Below are positions 41,203 to 52,201 of a DNA stretch of 64,000 nt, one piece after another; position 1 is the stretch's first letter; each line of letters begins with the position of its first letter. Source of the DNA: Neopestalotiopsis rosae (Eukaryota > Ascomycota > Sordariomycetes > Amphisphaeriales > Sporocadaceae). The stretch spans positions 1,798,001-1,862,000 of the forward strand of contig JALGAS010000001.1 in NCBI GenBank assembly GCA_023078685.1, written 5' to 3'. A program made the translations under genes and the position numbers. The notes beneath the pieces are model-generated. The model ran no database searches. It worked only from the letters and a program-made list of their open reading frames with translations, and had not been told where the DNA came from.

Positions 41203-41604
41203 TCAAGTCACTGGCCAGTCGCAAGTCTGGCCCCAAACGTAGCTCGATCCGAAGTGTAGGAATTGGAAACATATCACATATGAACTCATTTGAGGTATTG
41301 TGAAAATACTCCATTTCTTGCATTTCTTAGGAGGTAGATCTGATATCGGCAGTGCACGATTTGCACGTCCATTTTCTCCCATCGTTACATCACAGTATTC
41401 ATGTAAATAGACCGTTCGATCCCGAAAGTGTACTAGTTGGTTGATGAAGTACGTCGTTTGACTCATCTGTACCTTGGCACGACGCGAAGCCAAACAGACT
41501 GTATTTTCACTTTGGAGTGGTGTTACATAGTCTACCAGGATGAATTGGAAAAGAAGGAGGACCAAAACGATTGAGTGGCAGCGCTGGTATCTGGCTGCCT
41601 CCAT
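41203..41604 (-). CDS. Unassigned ORF with N-terminal hydrophobic segment
   Basis: From ATG 41604, about 133 codons. Hydrophobic segment SIVLVLLLFQFILVDYV near residues 10-26 could be a signal peptide or anchor; the remainder is rich in Cys and Tyr. No family recognised and no splice support. Confidence 0.25.
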   Translation of the reverse strand: MEAARYQRCHSIVLVLLLFQFILVDYVTPLQSENTVCLASRRAKVQMSQTTYFINQLVHFRDRTVYLHEYCDVTMGENGRANRALPISDLPPKKCKKWSIFTIPQMSSYVICFQFLHFGSSYVWGQTCDWPVT

Positions 41605-41685
41605 ATCTCCCAATTTTATTAGATGAACGAATTACACGAACGGGCAACTTATAATGGATCATCACTGATTCAACTTCGACAGTCT

Positions 41686-42115
41686 AGCCATCCATATGTC
41701 GGAAAGGTGTCCACTCTAGATTGCCGTAGGCGGAGTGGTTGTTGTTGGGTACTCTTCTGTGTCGGATACTCTTCTGTGTTGAATACTCTTCTGTCTTACA
41801 GACAATAAGGGTTCTGTTCCGGAATTGTGGTCTGTCGTGGAGCTCTACTGACTTTCCTGCCTTTGTGTACCAAACTGTCGGAACATGACACTTTCAACGA
41901 AAACAATCTTTGACCCATATACATATCTTCGGCTTACGGATTTTGTGTCCCCAAGTCGAGTTATGAACCCTAAGAATATCCCAATGGAGTATCCAAGGTA
42001 CAGAATAGTATCCCAACACAGAAGAGCATCTCATCACAGAACAGTATTCCATCACAGAACAGTAGCCTAGAAGAATACCCCAAAGGAATATCCCAGAAGA
42101 ACATTCCAGCACAGA
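41686..42115 (+). repeat. R2 foldback-like element, most complete copy
   Basis: Order: unique end (TCCACTCTAGATTGCCGTAG), array of GGATACTCTTCTGTG (41,748-41,800), core (CTGTTCCGGAATTGTGGTC, TCGTGGAGCTC, TACCAAACTGTCGGAACATG), middle with an R1-like piece (ATCTTCGGCTTACGGATTTTG), then an inverted array CACAGAAGAGTATCCC-like (42,000-42,115). The same order is found in reverse complement at 63,128-63,650. The two arrays are inverted relative to each other, so the single strand could fold back. Confidence 0.8.
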
Positions 42116-42540
42116 AGTTACTGTAGCAATATAGCAAGGTGTATGAATTTTAGGGTCGAATATCCTGATTCAGTTCTAATTCACCTCTAAAAAGATTATT
42201 TAAACAGTCTGAAAATTCAAAAGTGGAGCGATCCAAATTTGGACTAATTGACTGTGCTGGTTTGTTGTACTGAGTATTTATCTGAGCCCTTGTGGTGTTG
42301 ATAGTGTCCGAGTGCGAGAAGAACACTGAGAAGCAAAATTGGCTCAGGCTATAAATGAGCCCGCAAAACCGCCTCCTACATTCTCTTAGCCTTGAATAAA
42401 TATCTAATGCTTTCAGACCATCCGAATTGAGGTGCTCTAGTGTCACATTCTCTGCTACAACAAGTTTTCTTGGAAGGATATATCCTATCTTCTGAGATTT
42501 TGAGCAGCCAAACTCACATTCTAACAAGAATACACCAAAC

Positions 42541-43277
42541 ATGGCTGCCAAGAACGCCGTAGCTCCACAGGATAACCCAGAACGCCAGACTATCCTGTCA
42601 ACGGCCAAAGCCAGTGACCTTGGAACCATCCTAGGCTGGTTGTCGGAGCATAAAGATCCACTGAAATTTCTCGAATCGATAAATATCATCAGAGGGGAGG
42701 CATTTGCTATCCGCGCGTTTAGAAATACAACTGATCAAGCACGACTCGAAGTATTACAACGGGTCAACAGAGAAAAACTGTTCGATAAGGTCGCGAATTC
42801 TCAAGTCAAGGATGGTCATCAGACAGACATACCGTACATCGCAGTGCCCGCTTACATTGAGACATTGCCGCACTTCATGCGCTTCTGCTGGCTGTGCCGA
42901 GCTGGTTCCCAAGGGGCTCAGTCGACAAGCACTATCGCGACCATGAGGCACTCTACATCTCGCAATGTCGCAAACATACTACACATTGGGCTTGCCTGGA
43001 TTCAACTAAGCCCTGTCCTTGCAGTGTTGAGAACGAAGTGAAGGGCCAGGGGCCTGATAGTAGCTCATGGGATGGTTCTCCAACAACTTCCACAGAACCA
43101 GGAGGATCTCACGGGCTACCCGCCTATCCATGCATGATCCGCTGCTTGAAATGCGTCAGAGAAGTCGAATTGATGTCCACTGAGAGGCATTGGGAATTTG
43201 GAATGGTTAGAATAGGCCATAATCTCTATTATTGTGAGGAGTGTGCAAGGGAAACTGGGTTTACCGCGTCTATCTAA
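42541..43277 (+). CDS. Unassigned Cys/His-rich protein; frame change inside
   Basis: Frame 1 from ATG 42541 (MAAKNAVAPQDNPERQTILS ... LPHFMRFCWLC) is open to 43,041. A second frame opens at about 42,861 and ends at 43,277 (KHYRDHEALYISQCRKHTTH, WACLDSTKPCPC, PCMIRCLKCVREVELM, LYYCEECARETGF). The latter's C-x-C/C-x2-C pairs look like a zinc ribbon and belong with the first frame. The join needs either a weak 47-nt intron (42,815-42,861, donor GTCATC) or a frameshift near 42,895. A TATA is not obvious. Function unknown. Confidence 0.45.
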
Positions 43278-44212
43278 GCTGGCCAAACCTGGCGCGGATC
43301 ATGTATGTATCAGTATGTAGTTCTGCGTAAACGCCTGCTTGTAGTAATGGTGTAGATGGCACACTCCGCTGATCTCCCGCCCGGATATATCAGATAGCTC
43401 TCCAGAACCAACCTGGACATCTTGAAAGGCCCTCCACTCACAAATACATGCTACGGCTAATTGCCGCAAGGACATTGATCCACTCGAGGCACCGGGTTGT
43501 ACGAATGCTTCATGGAGAATCAGACATCATGGAAATTCTTGCCAATATGCACCTTAATATAGTTTCAATGAGCACTTCTTCTTACACGGTCGTTGTCCGC
43601 CTTCAAGGTCCTAGAGCGCATTGCGTTTTACGGTGGATGGCCACATGTTTCGTGATAGAAAAGCAGCTTCAGTGACTTGGTTGAACTCTTCATACGATTT
43701 TGGCCCAGAGGGTAAGCAATGTGATGCGTCTGTATTAAGAATCCGAGTTGAATTCCACAAGATGATTCGGGCTGGAAATCAAGTTCCTTTATCTTTACTA
43801 GGTATGGTCGAGCATGCTTTCGGATCTCGTCACGAAGCTTCCCAGACCCCGACGCTGGTTAGTATTTGGTGAGATCCATTCAGTTTTCACACATGACTCG
43901 ATTAGCAGATCACCAAGAATAAGCATTGCGCTTTTATGTTCTGTCTCATTTTGGTCCTCGTCCCACAATTCTATAGCACTGTTGTCCGCAACATAGTACT
44001 AAATTACCCATGTTCCAGCGCCACCAAGTCCACTTCAAGTCAGACCGCCCCTTGATCGACTCGAAACTCAAAGATGATCATTGGTCACCAAATGAGCGGG
44101 ATCGAAACGAAGATTGGAGAAGGAAACAGGGCTTCAAAGGAGTGCTTTGCGTCTAGTACTCCCGTTAATGTCTCCCAACTTGTCTTGTGCCTCTTTCCCA
44201 CGCATAAAGAGT
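43278..44212. other. Region with short ORFs only
   Basis: Plus-strand ORFs at 43,448-43,675 and 43,621-43,872 (HMFRDRKAASVTWLNSSYDF) overlap in different frames and might be pieces of one degraded gene; no family recognised. Confidence 0.25.
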
Positions 44213-44581
44213 CTAGATGATTCTCTCCACTTCCCAGCGCTTACTGGCGCTATTTATATGCTCAATAGACTTGTCTATTGTTTCCAACAGCTCGCCGACG
44301 TGATAACGCAGCACTGAAAGCATCGGTAACGCTTGATCATTGAGCTCTCGGAAATATGCTGCCTCCTGTCGCAGTCTGCCGTTTTCGCGAACGAGCTCTA
44401 GTAGACGTTGTTCGGTACTTATAGGTGATTTAGTCGACTGTATGTGATCGATTGATGTATCAAAAGCAGTTGTTACCCCTCCAAGGCTGCAGATCTCGAT
44501 GTCTGACGCGGTAGGATGCAGGGGTGAGCGACATCTTTCGAAAGGATTGTCGGTGCTGATTCTATTCTCGCAGTTCGGCAT
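44213..44581 (-). CDS. Short coiled-coil orphan protein (122 aa)
   Basis: ATG at 44581 (MPNCENRISTDNPFERCRSP) is preferred over 44608 because the TATA-like box at 44640-44646 would put transcription start near or beyond 44608. Single exon. The second half is a leucine-heptad helix (RLLELVRENGRLRQEAAYFR, then HVGELLETIDKSIEHI), a likely dimerising coiled coil without an upstream basic region. Similar single-coil orphans are common in filamentous fungi; no function known to me. Confidence 0.55.
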   Translation of the reverse strand: MPNCENRISTDNPFERCRSPLHPTASDIEICSLGGVTTAFDTSIDHIQSTKSPISTEQRLLELVRENGRLRQEAAYFRELNDQALPMLSVLRYHVGELLETIDKSIEHINSASKRWEVERII

Positions 44582-44639
44582 GTTTGTGCATGTCAGTCTT
44601 TGCTTCACTGCGTGATGGCATGCCCGGAAAGATGGCCCT

Positions 44640-44646
44640 GTTTATA
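44640..44646 (-). promoter_or_regulatory. TATA-like box of coiled-coil gene
   Basis: TATAAAC on the minus strand, about 60 nt upstream of ATG 44581. Confidence 0.4.
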
Positions 44647-45091
44647 GGGTCGAAAGATTTGGGTACGTTGGGCTAGGGCCTTTTGTGACTGTTGTTGTGA
44701 GGGGCATGTCAGAAGGAAACTGGATATGCAGCATAGAGTGGGCTACTAGTGTATGTGATCGTACTGCTCCAATGGTAGAAATGGACCAGGACACAAGATG
44801 CCTTAGGTGTCTCCGGCCCACTACTCATGACGGCCAAGATCCATATCTTCATTTCAGGAGAGAAATAAACATAGTTGCAAAAAGGGTCGACTGATGTCAT
44901 CTGTATGATAATGCTGTCAAAGTCCGGAATTGGATTTACGACCCCTTGGAAAGGCATGCAAGGAAGTGGCTGATTCTGGATCTCGACTTTTCTACTAGGA
45001 CTGATACATATATACATAGTACTGTACGTACATATGAAATTACACGCTCAAGAGATCATTTGCGGAGACAGTACACTTCCACCAAATCAAA

Positions 45092-45951
45092 ATGATCATC
45101 AGACCCCACATATCCATCGCAATATGGACGGTTTACACCATCACAATCACCATTTCCTTGTACTTCTCGTGGAAAGCACTGGATACAGTTAGTAACCAGT
45201 TCAGCGGCATCTTTACCGTAGAGGTACAGTGAACCAACATGGCATTTACCCGCCTTCGCAAGCTGATGACAACTAGTTTTCTGGCCTTCTGCGTCGCATA
45301 GCCTCCATTGAGCATTTGAACATCGACGATCCAGGGGATATCGTCCCAGAACTGACCTCTATTCTGACAGCAGCAGAACCTATAGCCACTCAAATCGCAT
45401 CCCAAGGCGGGGAAGTCGCAACAAGCGTAATCGGCCAAGCTTCTGCTCTAGTGAGCAGTGCAGTCGCCGCAGGAGAGAGTCTTGTTCACGCGGCAATCCC
45501 TCAAAACTTCTCTCTGGGCACCAAGGCCGCCTGCGTTGGGTACAGTGACAGCATGGACTGTTACACTTTACCTATCAACGAGTCGGGGTCATTGGCAACA
45601 CTGCTAGTCGAACAGTCTGGATCCGAGCCGATTCTCCAAGTCCTTCAATTATTACCCTCCGTCCAGACGTTGATGATTGTTGGCAATGTCTTCATTTTTG
45701 TGTCATTGCTCGGGGTATGGAAACAAGTTCCTTTTGCCCGACTTATTCTCCTGGGTTCAAGCGCAGTGAGCTTCTTGTTTTTCTCTATCGCTGCTGCCTT
45801 TATATGGTCTGCGATTGAAAGCTTTTCCAAAATCGCTTCGACCATATCGGCGAGCTTTGATCGAGGGCCAATGTTCGACACTTCAATTATAGTCTTCGTG
45901 TGCAGTTCACTCAGCTTGGCATCCTGTATTCTACTTTGGGTTTGGGACTAA
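45092..45951 (+). CDS. Four-TM SUR7/PalI-like membrane protein (268 aa)
   Basis: Exons 45092-45223 and 45277-45951 (donor GTACAG, acceptor ACTAG), 269 codons with stop, in phase. N-terminal TM (IAIWTVYTITITISLYF), then a long extracellular-type region rich in Ala/Ser/Ile (GEVATSVIGQASALVSSAVA) containing FSLGTKAACVGY and MDCYTLPINES, then three TMs (LMIVGNVFIFVSLLGVW; LILLGSSAVSFLFFSIAAAF; IIVFVCSSLSLASCILLW). One TM, a cysteine-bearing loop and three TMs is the plan of SUR7/PalI-type cortical proteins. The assignment rests on topology and the NFSLGTK..C.GY pattern, not on a recognised signature. Confidence 0.6.
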
Positions 45952-46364
45952 AATTGTAACCATAAAATTCGGTGTGATAAGGATCAGACGAGACCTCTAC
46001 AATTTCTTCATATGATCGCAGGATTTGGTGATAGAAAGGAAGTGCACATCAGGATCGGCCTGGTCATCGTTATATGTTCCCTCGAAGGTTTATGGCATGA
46101 TTGCGATGAAAATCAATTCATTCTTGAAGTATATATGCCTTCGTTCATTTCAATGGATGTTTCCTCTGATTTAGGAGATGTATGGAAAATTAGGTTCTAC
46201 ATAGGCTACCACAAGTTCTGGATCAGCTCGAGATTCCGCGCAGTCAGCAACATCCTGTCTGGCACGTATTCGCCCTGATCAAGTCCTGCAACATATGTTT
46301 TGAACAAGTTGGCTGCCATCACAAAAGATCACTTGGCTAGAACTGGAGTTCTTTAACTCAATAG
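45952..46364. other. Convergent intergenic region
   Basis: Between the four-TM gene and the GT71 gene; one 88-codon plus-strand ORF without features. Confidence 0.35.
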
Positions 46365-47925
46365 TCAACGTAGACTCTCGTCCAAAACACCCTCTGCTAA
46401 ACGCAAAGCCTTGTGGCAATCCGGCTCGGCCAGCAACCGGCATCCGATCAGCACAAGCTCTTCCCACATGATCCTCTCAATGTCGTAACCGCTTTCATGA
46501 GCTTTCATGGGCCCCCAGACCTTCAGCCGGTAGGGCCCCCAGAGGACTACCGTCCTGCAAGCTTCCGGTAGCATTTTTGTCCAACAGAGGACTACCGTCC
46601 TGCAGAAGCAGCTCAACATCAAGCTGAACAATGTTGTTATGAATGAAGAATGGCTGGGCAATTATTTCCTCAGCTTCCTTGACCATATTTCTGTTGGAGC
46701 TATCCTCGCCCTCGAGCCTCTTCACCTCAATCGAGTCCAATTCGAATCCTTTGCTGGATCTTGTCCCGGAGGTATGAAACAGTTCCCAGTCTTCCCTCGG
46801 ATCTGCCTGCTTCATGCCAGCTGATCGCCACGTCCCGTTCAGCCAACGCCCCATGACTGTCACACGGCTCTTGACATCGTAGAAAGGTGCTTTGACGACG
46901 AGCGCCGCGTGAAGGAATGTCTCCTTGTCGCCCTCGCCAGCGGCGCCTTGACTCAACATCGGGTAGTAGAGACGGGGGCCCAGAAAATTATAGTACAATG
47001 CAAGGAGCAGATCGCGCGCATGCCGCGACTTATCGTAGAGCATAATGCCGGACTCTGAGCTCCTTCTCTCGGCCAGCTGAGGTACCGGTACATCTGCGAT
47101 ATCGTAGGCCAAATGGCTGACAGTGTTGGCCCAAAAGTCGGGCCAGACAACCATACCCGTAGACGTATATGGCTGAGACGCGAAGAGCAGATCCGGATTA
47201 TGCGCCGGAAATGCGTCTGCGTCTAGGAAGAGTATCTCTTGGAAGGGGGAGAAGAGTATTGCAAAGACCTTGAGCTGGTATTTCTCTTGTTCAATAGAAG
47301 GGGGCGCGACATCGAAGAGCTCGGATAAGATGACGCACTGGGCGCCCATGGGTGGAAACAGCTCGTCGCAGACACGCTCGTCGTAGTCCCTAGGGGTATC
47401 GAGAAATACCACAACTGGCAACCTCGAGCCTGCTCGTCGCAGCATACGCAGAGAGAGTACGACCACTTTGAAATACTTCCCGCTTGCCGTCGTGACGACA
47501 CCTCTAGTTCCCTGTTGGTATGGCAGAGTGGGCGCGAGCGTGTTGGTGATGTCGAGGTAAGACTTGTGGCTGCCTCTCAGGTAATTGACTGCCTCCTCTG
47601 GAAGCTGGGCAATATCGAGTCGCTGGTGATTTGGATTCTCGTCAAAGTCGAAGGCCTGGTCTTTATCGCTGGCGCCCCCGATCAACACTACTGAACTGAC
47701 CAATGGTGTCACATCACGCAGGTGATCGCAAAGGTTGTGCCAATATTCGTGCACTCTTGGCGACCGAATGTGCTCTTGTGCCGATACAAGTCGACTAGCT
47801 CGAAGTATATTGATTTCCATGCGCTCCTTCCTTATCCTGGCTGCGCCTTGGAGAGTGAAGTAGAAAAAGGAAGCAGTGGCAAGGGCGAAAAAAATACGCC
47901 AGACTCGTAGCCGCGGGGGCCGCAT
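46365..47925 (-). CDS. GT71 alpha-mannosyltransferase (MNN1 family), frameshifted near C-terminus
   Basis: ATG 47925; type II Golgi topology: short cytoplasmic RPPRLRVWR, TM anchor IFFALATASFFYFTLQ, stem, then catalytic domain. Family landmarks: GVVTTASGKYFKVVVLSLRM, LPVVVFLDTPRDYDE, KVFAILFSPFQEILFLDADA with the metal-binding D-x-D, WPDFW, SESGIMLYDK. GT71 enzymes add alpha-mannose to glycans. The open frame stops at 46,495. A 10-bp-period duplication at 46,491-46,509 shifts frame there; beyond it, the frame down to 46,365 reads GYDIERIMWEELVLIGCRLL, the expected family end. An imperfect 20-bp direct repeat (CAGGACGGTAGTCCTCTG) lies at 46,541-46,605. Without a programmed shift the protein loses about 40 residues. 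Confidence 0.8.
46491..46509 (+). repeat. 10-bp-period duplication causing frameshift
   Basis: GCTTTCATG, A, GCTTTCATG: nine bases repeated with one spacer base, a net gain of 10. It lies in the coding end of the GT71 gene and separates two frames that both look genuine. Confidence 0.7.
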
Positions 47926-49348
47926 GGCTATGACGTTTAACTTGAAGAATTACTTCGTTTGCTCCAGATGGGTTATAGTTATGGAAAATAATTGCTCAAA
48001 ATCGAAGGAGACAAAGCTGAATTATTGTGGCTATAGTAACTTAAGTACATAGACAACGAGACAAGCGAATGGAGAAAGACAGGGGATGTGGAAGCAAATT
48101 AGTCGAAGCAGAAATCACGGCTGTGAATTATGTATGTACGTATATCGATGTTCAATAGTGCCTCTGTATTGAATCCAGACCAAGAGCAACGACACGCGAA
48201 ATGCGATTTCGTAAATGTGGGTCTTAAGACCGTTTGCCGACGCTGTAGCGGCGTTTTTTGTCGATGCGATAGTGATGATCTTCCCCATCTAGGGGCCGTT
48301 CTGTGCATGACTCATACTTGGAACTATGTTCGACTCCCATCCGATGCACAAAAAGCGCGCAAATAAATACAATACAAAAAGCAAAGCAATACGATATGGT
48401 AGGCATTTATTTTGAAGTCGTCGCTTCGGACTACAGAAGTCGAGATGATGCTCGTACCAGGTGACCAGATTTAACTGCGCACGAAAACTGCAAAATGGGT
48501 TCTTCCGGAATCCATTCAGATTGTGTCATTGTGTACTGTAATTCCGTAATGACTATGGATTCTTATTGATGCTGATAAGTACTGTTTGAGGCCGTTCAGA
48601 ACAATCAAGATACAACTTAATCATTCGGTACAGGTTTCAATTCCGACCCGTATGACACGAAATTAGTACCCATCTGGCACGGCGAATTACATGTTCCAGC
48701 CCACTCGAGGGCGGTACAGAAGCGTTGTGGAGCACGATTACCGTATCGGTCTGGCTGAATCAGTCTTGTTATTGTTGTTCGCTCAACCCAAAATACACAT
48801 GAACTGTTGACGGTCCACGTCCGGAAGGCCGGAGTTAAGGTCCACACATTCTCGGGCAGCGGGCGTATGATCCACACCTCCCCAGTAATGTGGGCCTCGA
48901 TGTTGATGTCGATGGCGATTGTGCGATGCATCACCTTCATGACTCCAGGGAACTTCAAGCACAGAGAAGTGGAGGTCTACAGTAATGTACTTTGTCCAGC
49001 ATGATCCATTCTCCACCTCAACAAGACTCAGAATCGGGTTTTGCAATTTGAGATGACGGTCACCATGATGTATTATCCGACGGCTAGCAAGTTTGCTGGA
49101 GGAAGCGACAAGCCAGACCACATTTCTTCCGTGCATCAACGCTGTAAACAGGCCACACCTTTTATATGCATCAGAGCTGAAACCGTACACTAAATCCATT
49201 CCAACCCATAGTCGACCGGCCATGGATCTGTATTGTTGGCCCGGTTTGTAGACAGATGCAGTCTTCGACTCGCTGTGGTACTGTACATGCCTCTAGTGCG
49301 CTTTTGTAGTCGGCTCACCTGGCTTGTCAAGCTCGACCTGTTATCGTC
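47926..49348. other. Intergenic region with two R1 fragments
   Basis: R1 pieces at 48,205-48,260 ('AATGTGGGTCTTAAGACCG') and 48,800-48,880 ('GTCCACGTCCGGAAGGCCGGAG'). Minus-strand ORFs at 48,617-49,223 overlap in two frames, without family features. Confidence 0.45.
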
Positions 49349-49356
49349 TATATAAG
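49349..49356 (+). promoter_or_regulatory. TATA-like box of the P450 gene
   Basis: TATATAAG, about 145 nt upstream of ATG 49500. Confidence 0.4.
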
Positions 49357-49499
49357 CCCTTCTATCTTCCTCTTCCTCTTCATTCGAATCTTGATGTTGC
49401 TGCCAAATACATCTATACAACCTCCTGCTATCTAATTCATGATCCAGTTACCACATAAAGTATCATCACCTACCTATATTCCGGTTCAACTGCAGGACC

Positions 49500-51333
49500 A
49501 TGGCAACAGAGGCAATTGTCCATTCCGGTGCAGAAGTCTTCCGTCTGTCCGTATTTCTTGCCCAACTACTGCAGCATGCACCGACCAAATCCTTCGTTTT
49601 CGGTTTCTTGTGTGTTGTCACAGCCTTGTGGTACGTGGTCCCTTATATGACCTCGCCGCTTCATAGATATCCGGGGCCCTTCTTGGCGGGTGAGTATCAA
49701 CTCCTTGAACTGTCGTGATCGACCATCTCACATATGATCTAGCTTTATCGAACTATTGGCGGATGTACTATGCCGCAAAGGGGTCCATGCATCTCAAAAT
49801 GAAATCCTTGCATGAAAAGTACGGCCCCATCGTGAGGACAGCGCCCAACCAGATTGACTTGGACTGTCCATCATTAATCAAGATATGCTTCGAGCGACAA
49901 GGGCAATTCCCAAAAGTATTCCATGTTTTCCTCTCTTTCTTCAACCGAATTTGTCTTTTTCATGCTTGATCTCTATTGTCAGTGCGTTGACTGATAGTAC
50001 CAGACTGAATTCTACTCAGTGAGCGGTGTGAAACAGAACGGAAAGATTACATACAATATTTTCAGCGAAACTAGCTCGATCATTCACGCGAGAACAAAAA
50101 AGCCGGTAGCAAAGTACTATTCTCCGAAGAGTGTACTTGCTTTGGAAGCCAAGGTAGATGAGATCATCAGTCACTTCACCTGCCACCTTGACAATCGATT
50201 TGCCGGCAGTGGCTCGAGTTTTGGCCCGGTCTTCGATTTCGGCCAGTGGCTGCTTTATCGTGAGTGACGTTCTATCTCCACGACTCAGGTCCCAAGGCTG
50301 CTTCCTATGTTAATATTGCTTTGACTGTTTAGTGACGTGGGATCTCGTTGGACAAGTTACCTTCAGCAGACCCTTCGGATACCTTGACAAAGGATTCGAC
50401 TTTGACGGGACTCTTCGCATTTCTAGAAAAGCCGTAGGCTATCTGTCTGTTGTTGGGATGCAACCATCCCTTGACTACTTCTTGGACAAAAACCCGTTCT
50501 GTCGCATTGGCCCACCCGGCTTCAACGCTCTTGTGAACATCTCACTAGAGCAGCTGGGACGTAGAACCAAGGGGACAGACAAACGTGACGACAGCCAGGC
50601 CGACTTCCTAGATCACTTCATCGAAGCTAAAGCATCCGCACCAGACGTGGTTGATGATCCGAAGATCTTATCATACCTACTGATCAACATGGCCGCCGGC
50701 GCCGATACGACTGCCATCACTTTGCGTTCCATATTCTACCTCTCGCTCAAGCATCCCAAGGTCTGGGCTAGACTCGAGAAAGAGGTCATCGCTGCTACGC
50801 ATGCGAGAGGAAGAGACGCTGAAGACGCTCCAGTCTCCTTTCAGACAGCACGCGCTATCCCATACCTCGAGGCGGTCACGCGCGAGTCACTCCGCTTGTA
50901 TCCTGGGAACTGTTTCTCCATGGAAAGGTATGTTCCCAAGGGAGGCCTCCACCTTCCCGACGGATCCCTTGTGCCGGAAGGGACAGCAGTGGGCTTCAAT
51001 GCCTACGTGATCAACCGCAATCAAGACATCTGGGGTCCAGATGCGGAATGTTTCGTGCCCGAGCGGTGGATTCGGGACGAGGGACAGGAGTCTGAGGAAC
51101 AGTACAGGGAACGAATCGCGAACATGATGAAATATGATCTCTCGTTTGGTGGTGGGAATCGCAAATGCATCGGTATGCATCTCGGGCTGATGGAGGTTTA
51201 TAAGATCGCTGCGACATTGATTCGCCGTTATGAGTTCGAGCTTGTCAGTAAGCGATGGAAGATCTTCTGCCACTTCTTCCCATATCAATCGGACTTTCGT
51301 CTCAGGATCAAGAAAAGGGAGGGAGTCAGGTAG
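49500..51333 (+). CDS. Cytochrome P450 monooxygenase (539 aa, four exons)
   Basis: Exons 49500-49689, 49743-49915, 50004-50259, 50333-51333; 540 codons with stop, all junctions in phase. N-terminal membrane anchor (SFVFGFLCVVTALWYVVPYM) and proline hinge RYPGPFLA. Core motifs: KYGPIVRTAPNQIDLDCPS; I-helix MAAGADTTAITLRS; K-helix ESLRLYP (ExxR); FVPERW; heme loop FGGGNRKCIGMHLGLMEVYK with the axial Cys. The layout resembles pisatin-demethylase-like (CYP57/CYP5xxx) fungal P450s, ER-bound monooxygenases of secondary or xenobiotic metabolism. All catalytic residues are present. No backbone enzyme of a metabolite cluster is adjacent; the substrate cannot be predicted. Confidence 0.92.
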
Positions 51334-52201
51334 AGGACAACAAATGAACACACAGTGTGCATATTCTCCCTTTGATGCGGGCTGGTAGAGATAGCTTGAG
51401 AATAGGGTCGGCAAGATTCCTCTCCAAGGTCAGGCCTTCGTCACGAGTCATTGAACCGGGGCAAACTCCAGATACTTTTGTGACCTCGATGACCGGTGTC
51501 CGATAGACATACTGAGAAACTCAGCAGGAAACTGTACACATTTTATCCATTGCCCAATGTAAACCATGTTAAGCTATTCGACCAGTACAAGTCTCTTTAG
51601 TTATGTTTGTGAATTGCAGCTCGGGCTCTGCCGCAGTCGCATGCGCAGGATATCGACTACAGCATACGTTTCTCGAATACATCTTCGCTAGTCTGAAGGC
51701 TTTCTCCCCATCACTAGCATGCATCATAGTTTCTGGCGAGCCTCGTTATTGTGCCAATACAAGATAATTTCTTTATTGTTGCTATTCCTTGGCAAGTCAT
51801 ATGCGAGTACAATGAATGGAAACTTGAAGTTACGGGATAAAGCTAGAGAGACAATCGGGTCCGATACATTCGTTCTTTCCCATTCCTTGTCCTTGATTCC
51901 GAAGAGAATTGAAAGAAGAGCCTGCAAAAATGAATCCAAACGAGAGTGAAGATACGCAATAACGCGATAAAGACGAGAAGAGCAGAGGAGAGGAGAGAAG
52001 AGAAAGAGAGTCCTCCGACTATCTAATGAATAAGAAACACAAAACATGAAGTGGTTACAACAGGAATCAACAACGATTTATCCAAATCAAGAATCGAAAC
52101 TGAAATCAGTGAGGCCGAGGAAAGCCTACAGGTCTCGTACACGTCGGGCTCCCCTGTCCGAATAAGCCGTTGTACCAAGCGAAGAGCCGATCCTCTCCAT
52201 T
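51334..52201. other. Intergenic region
   Basis: Purine-rich stretch (GAGAGGAGAGAAGAGAAAGAG) near 51,985-52,010; no supported gene. Confidence 0.35.
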
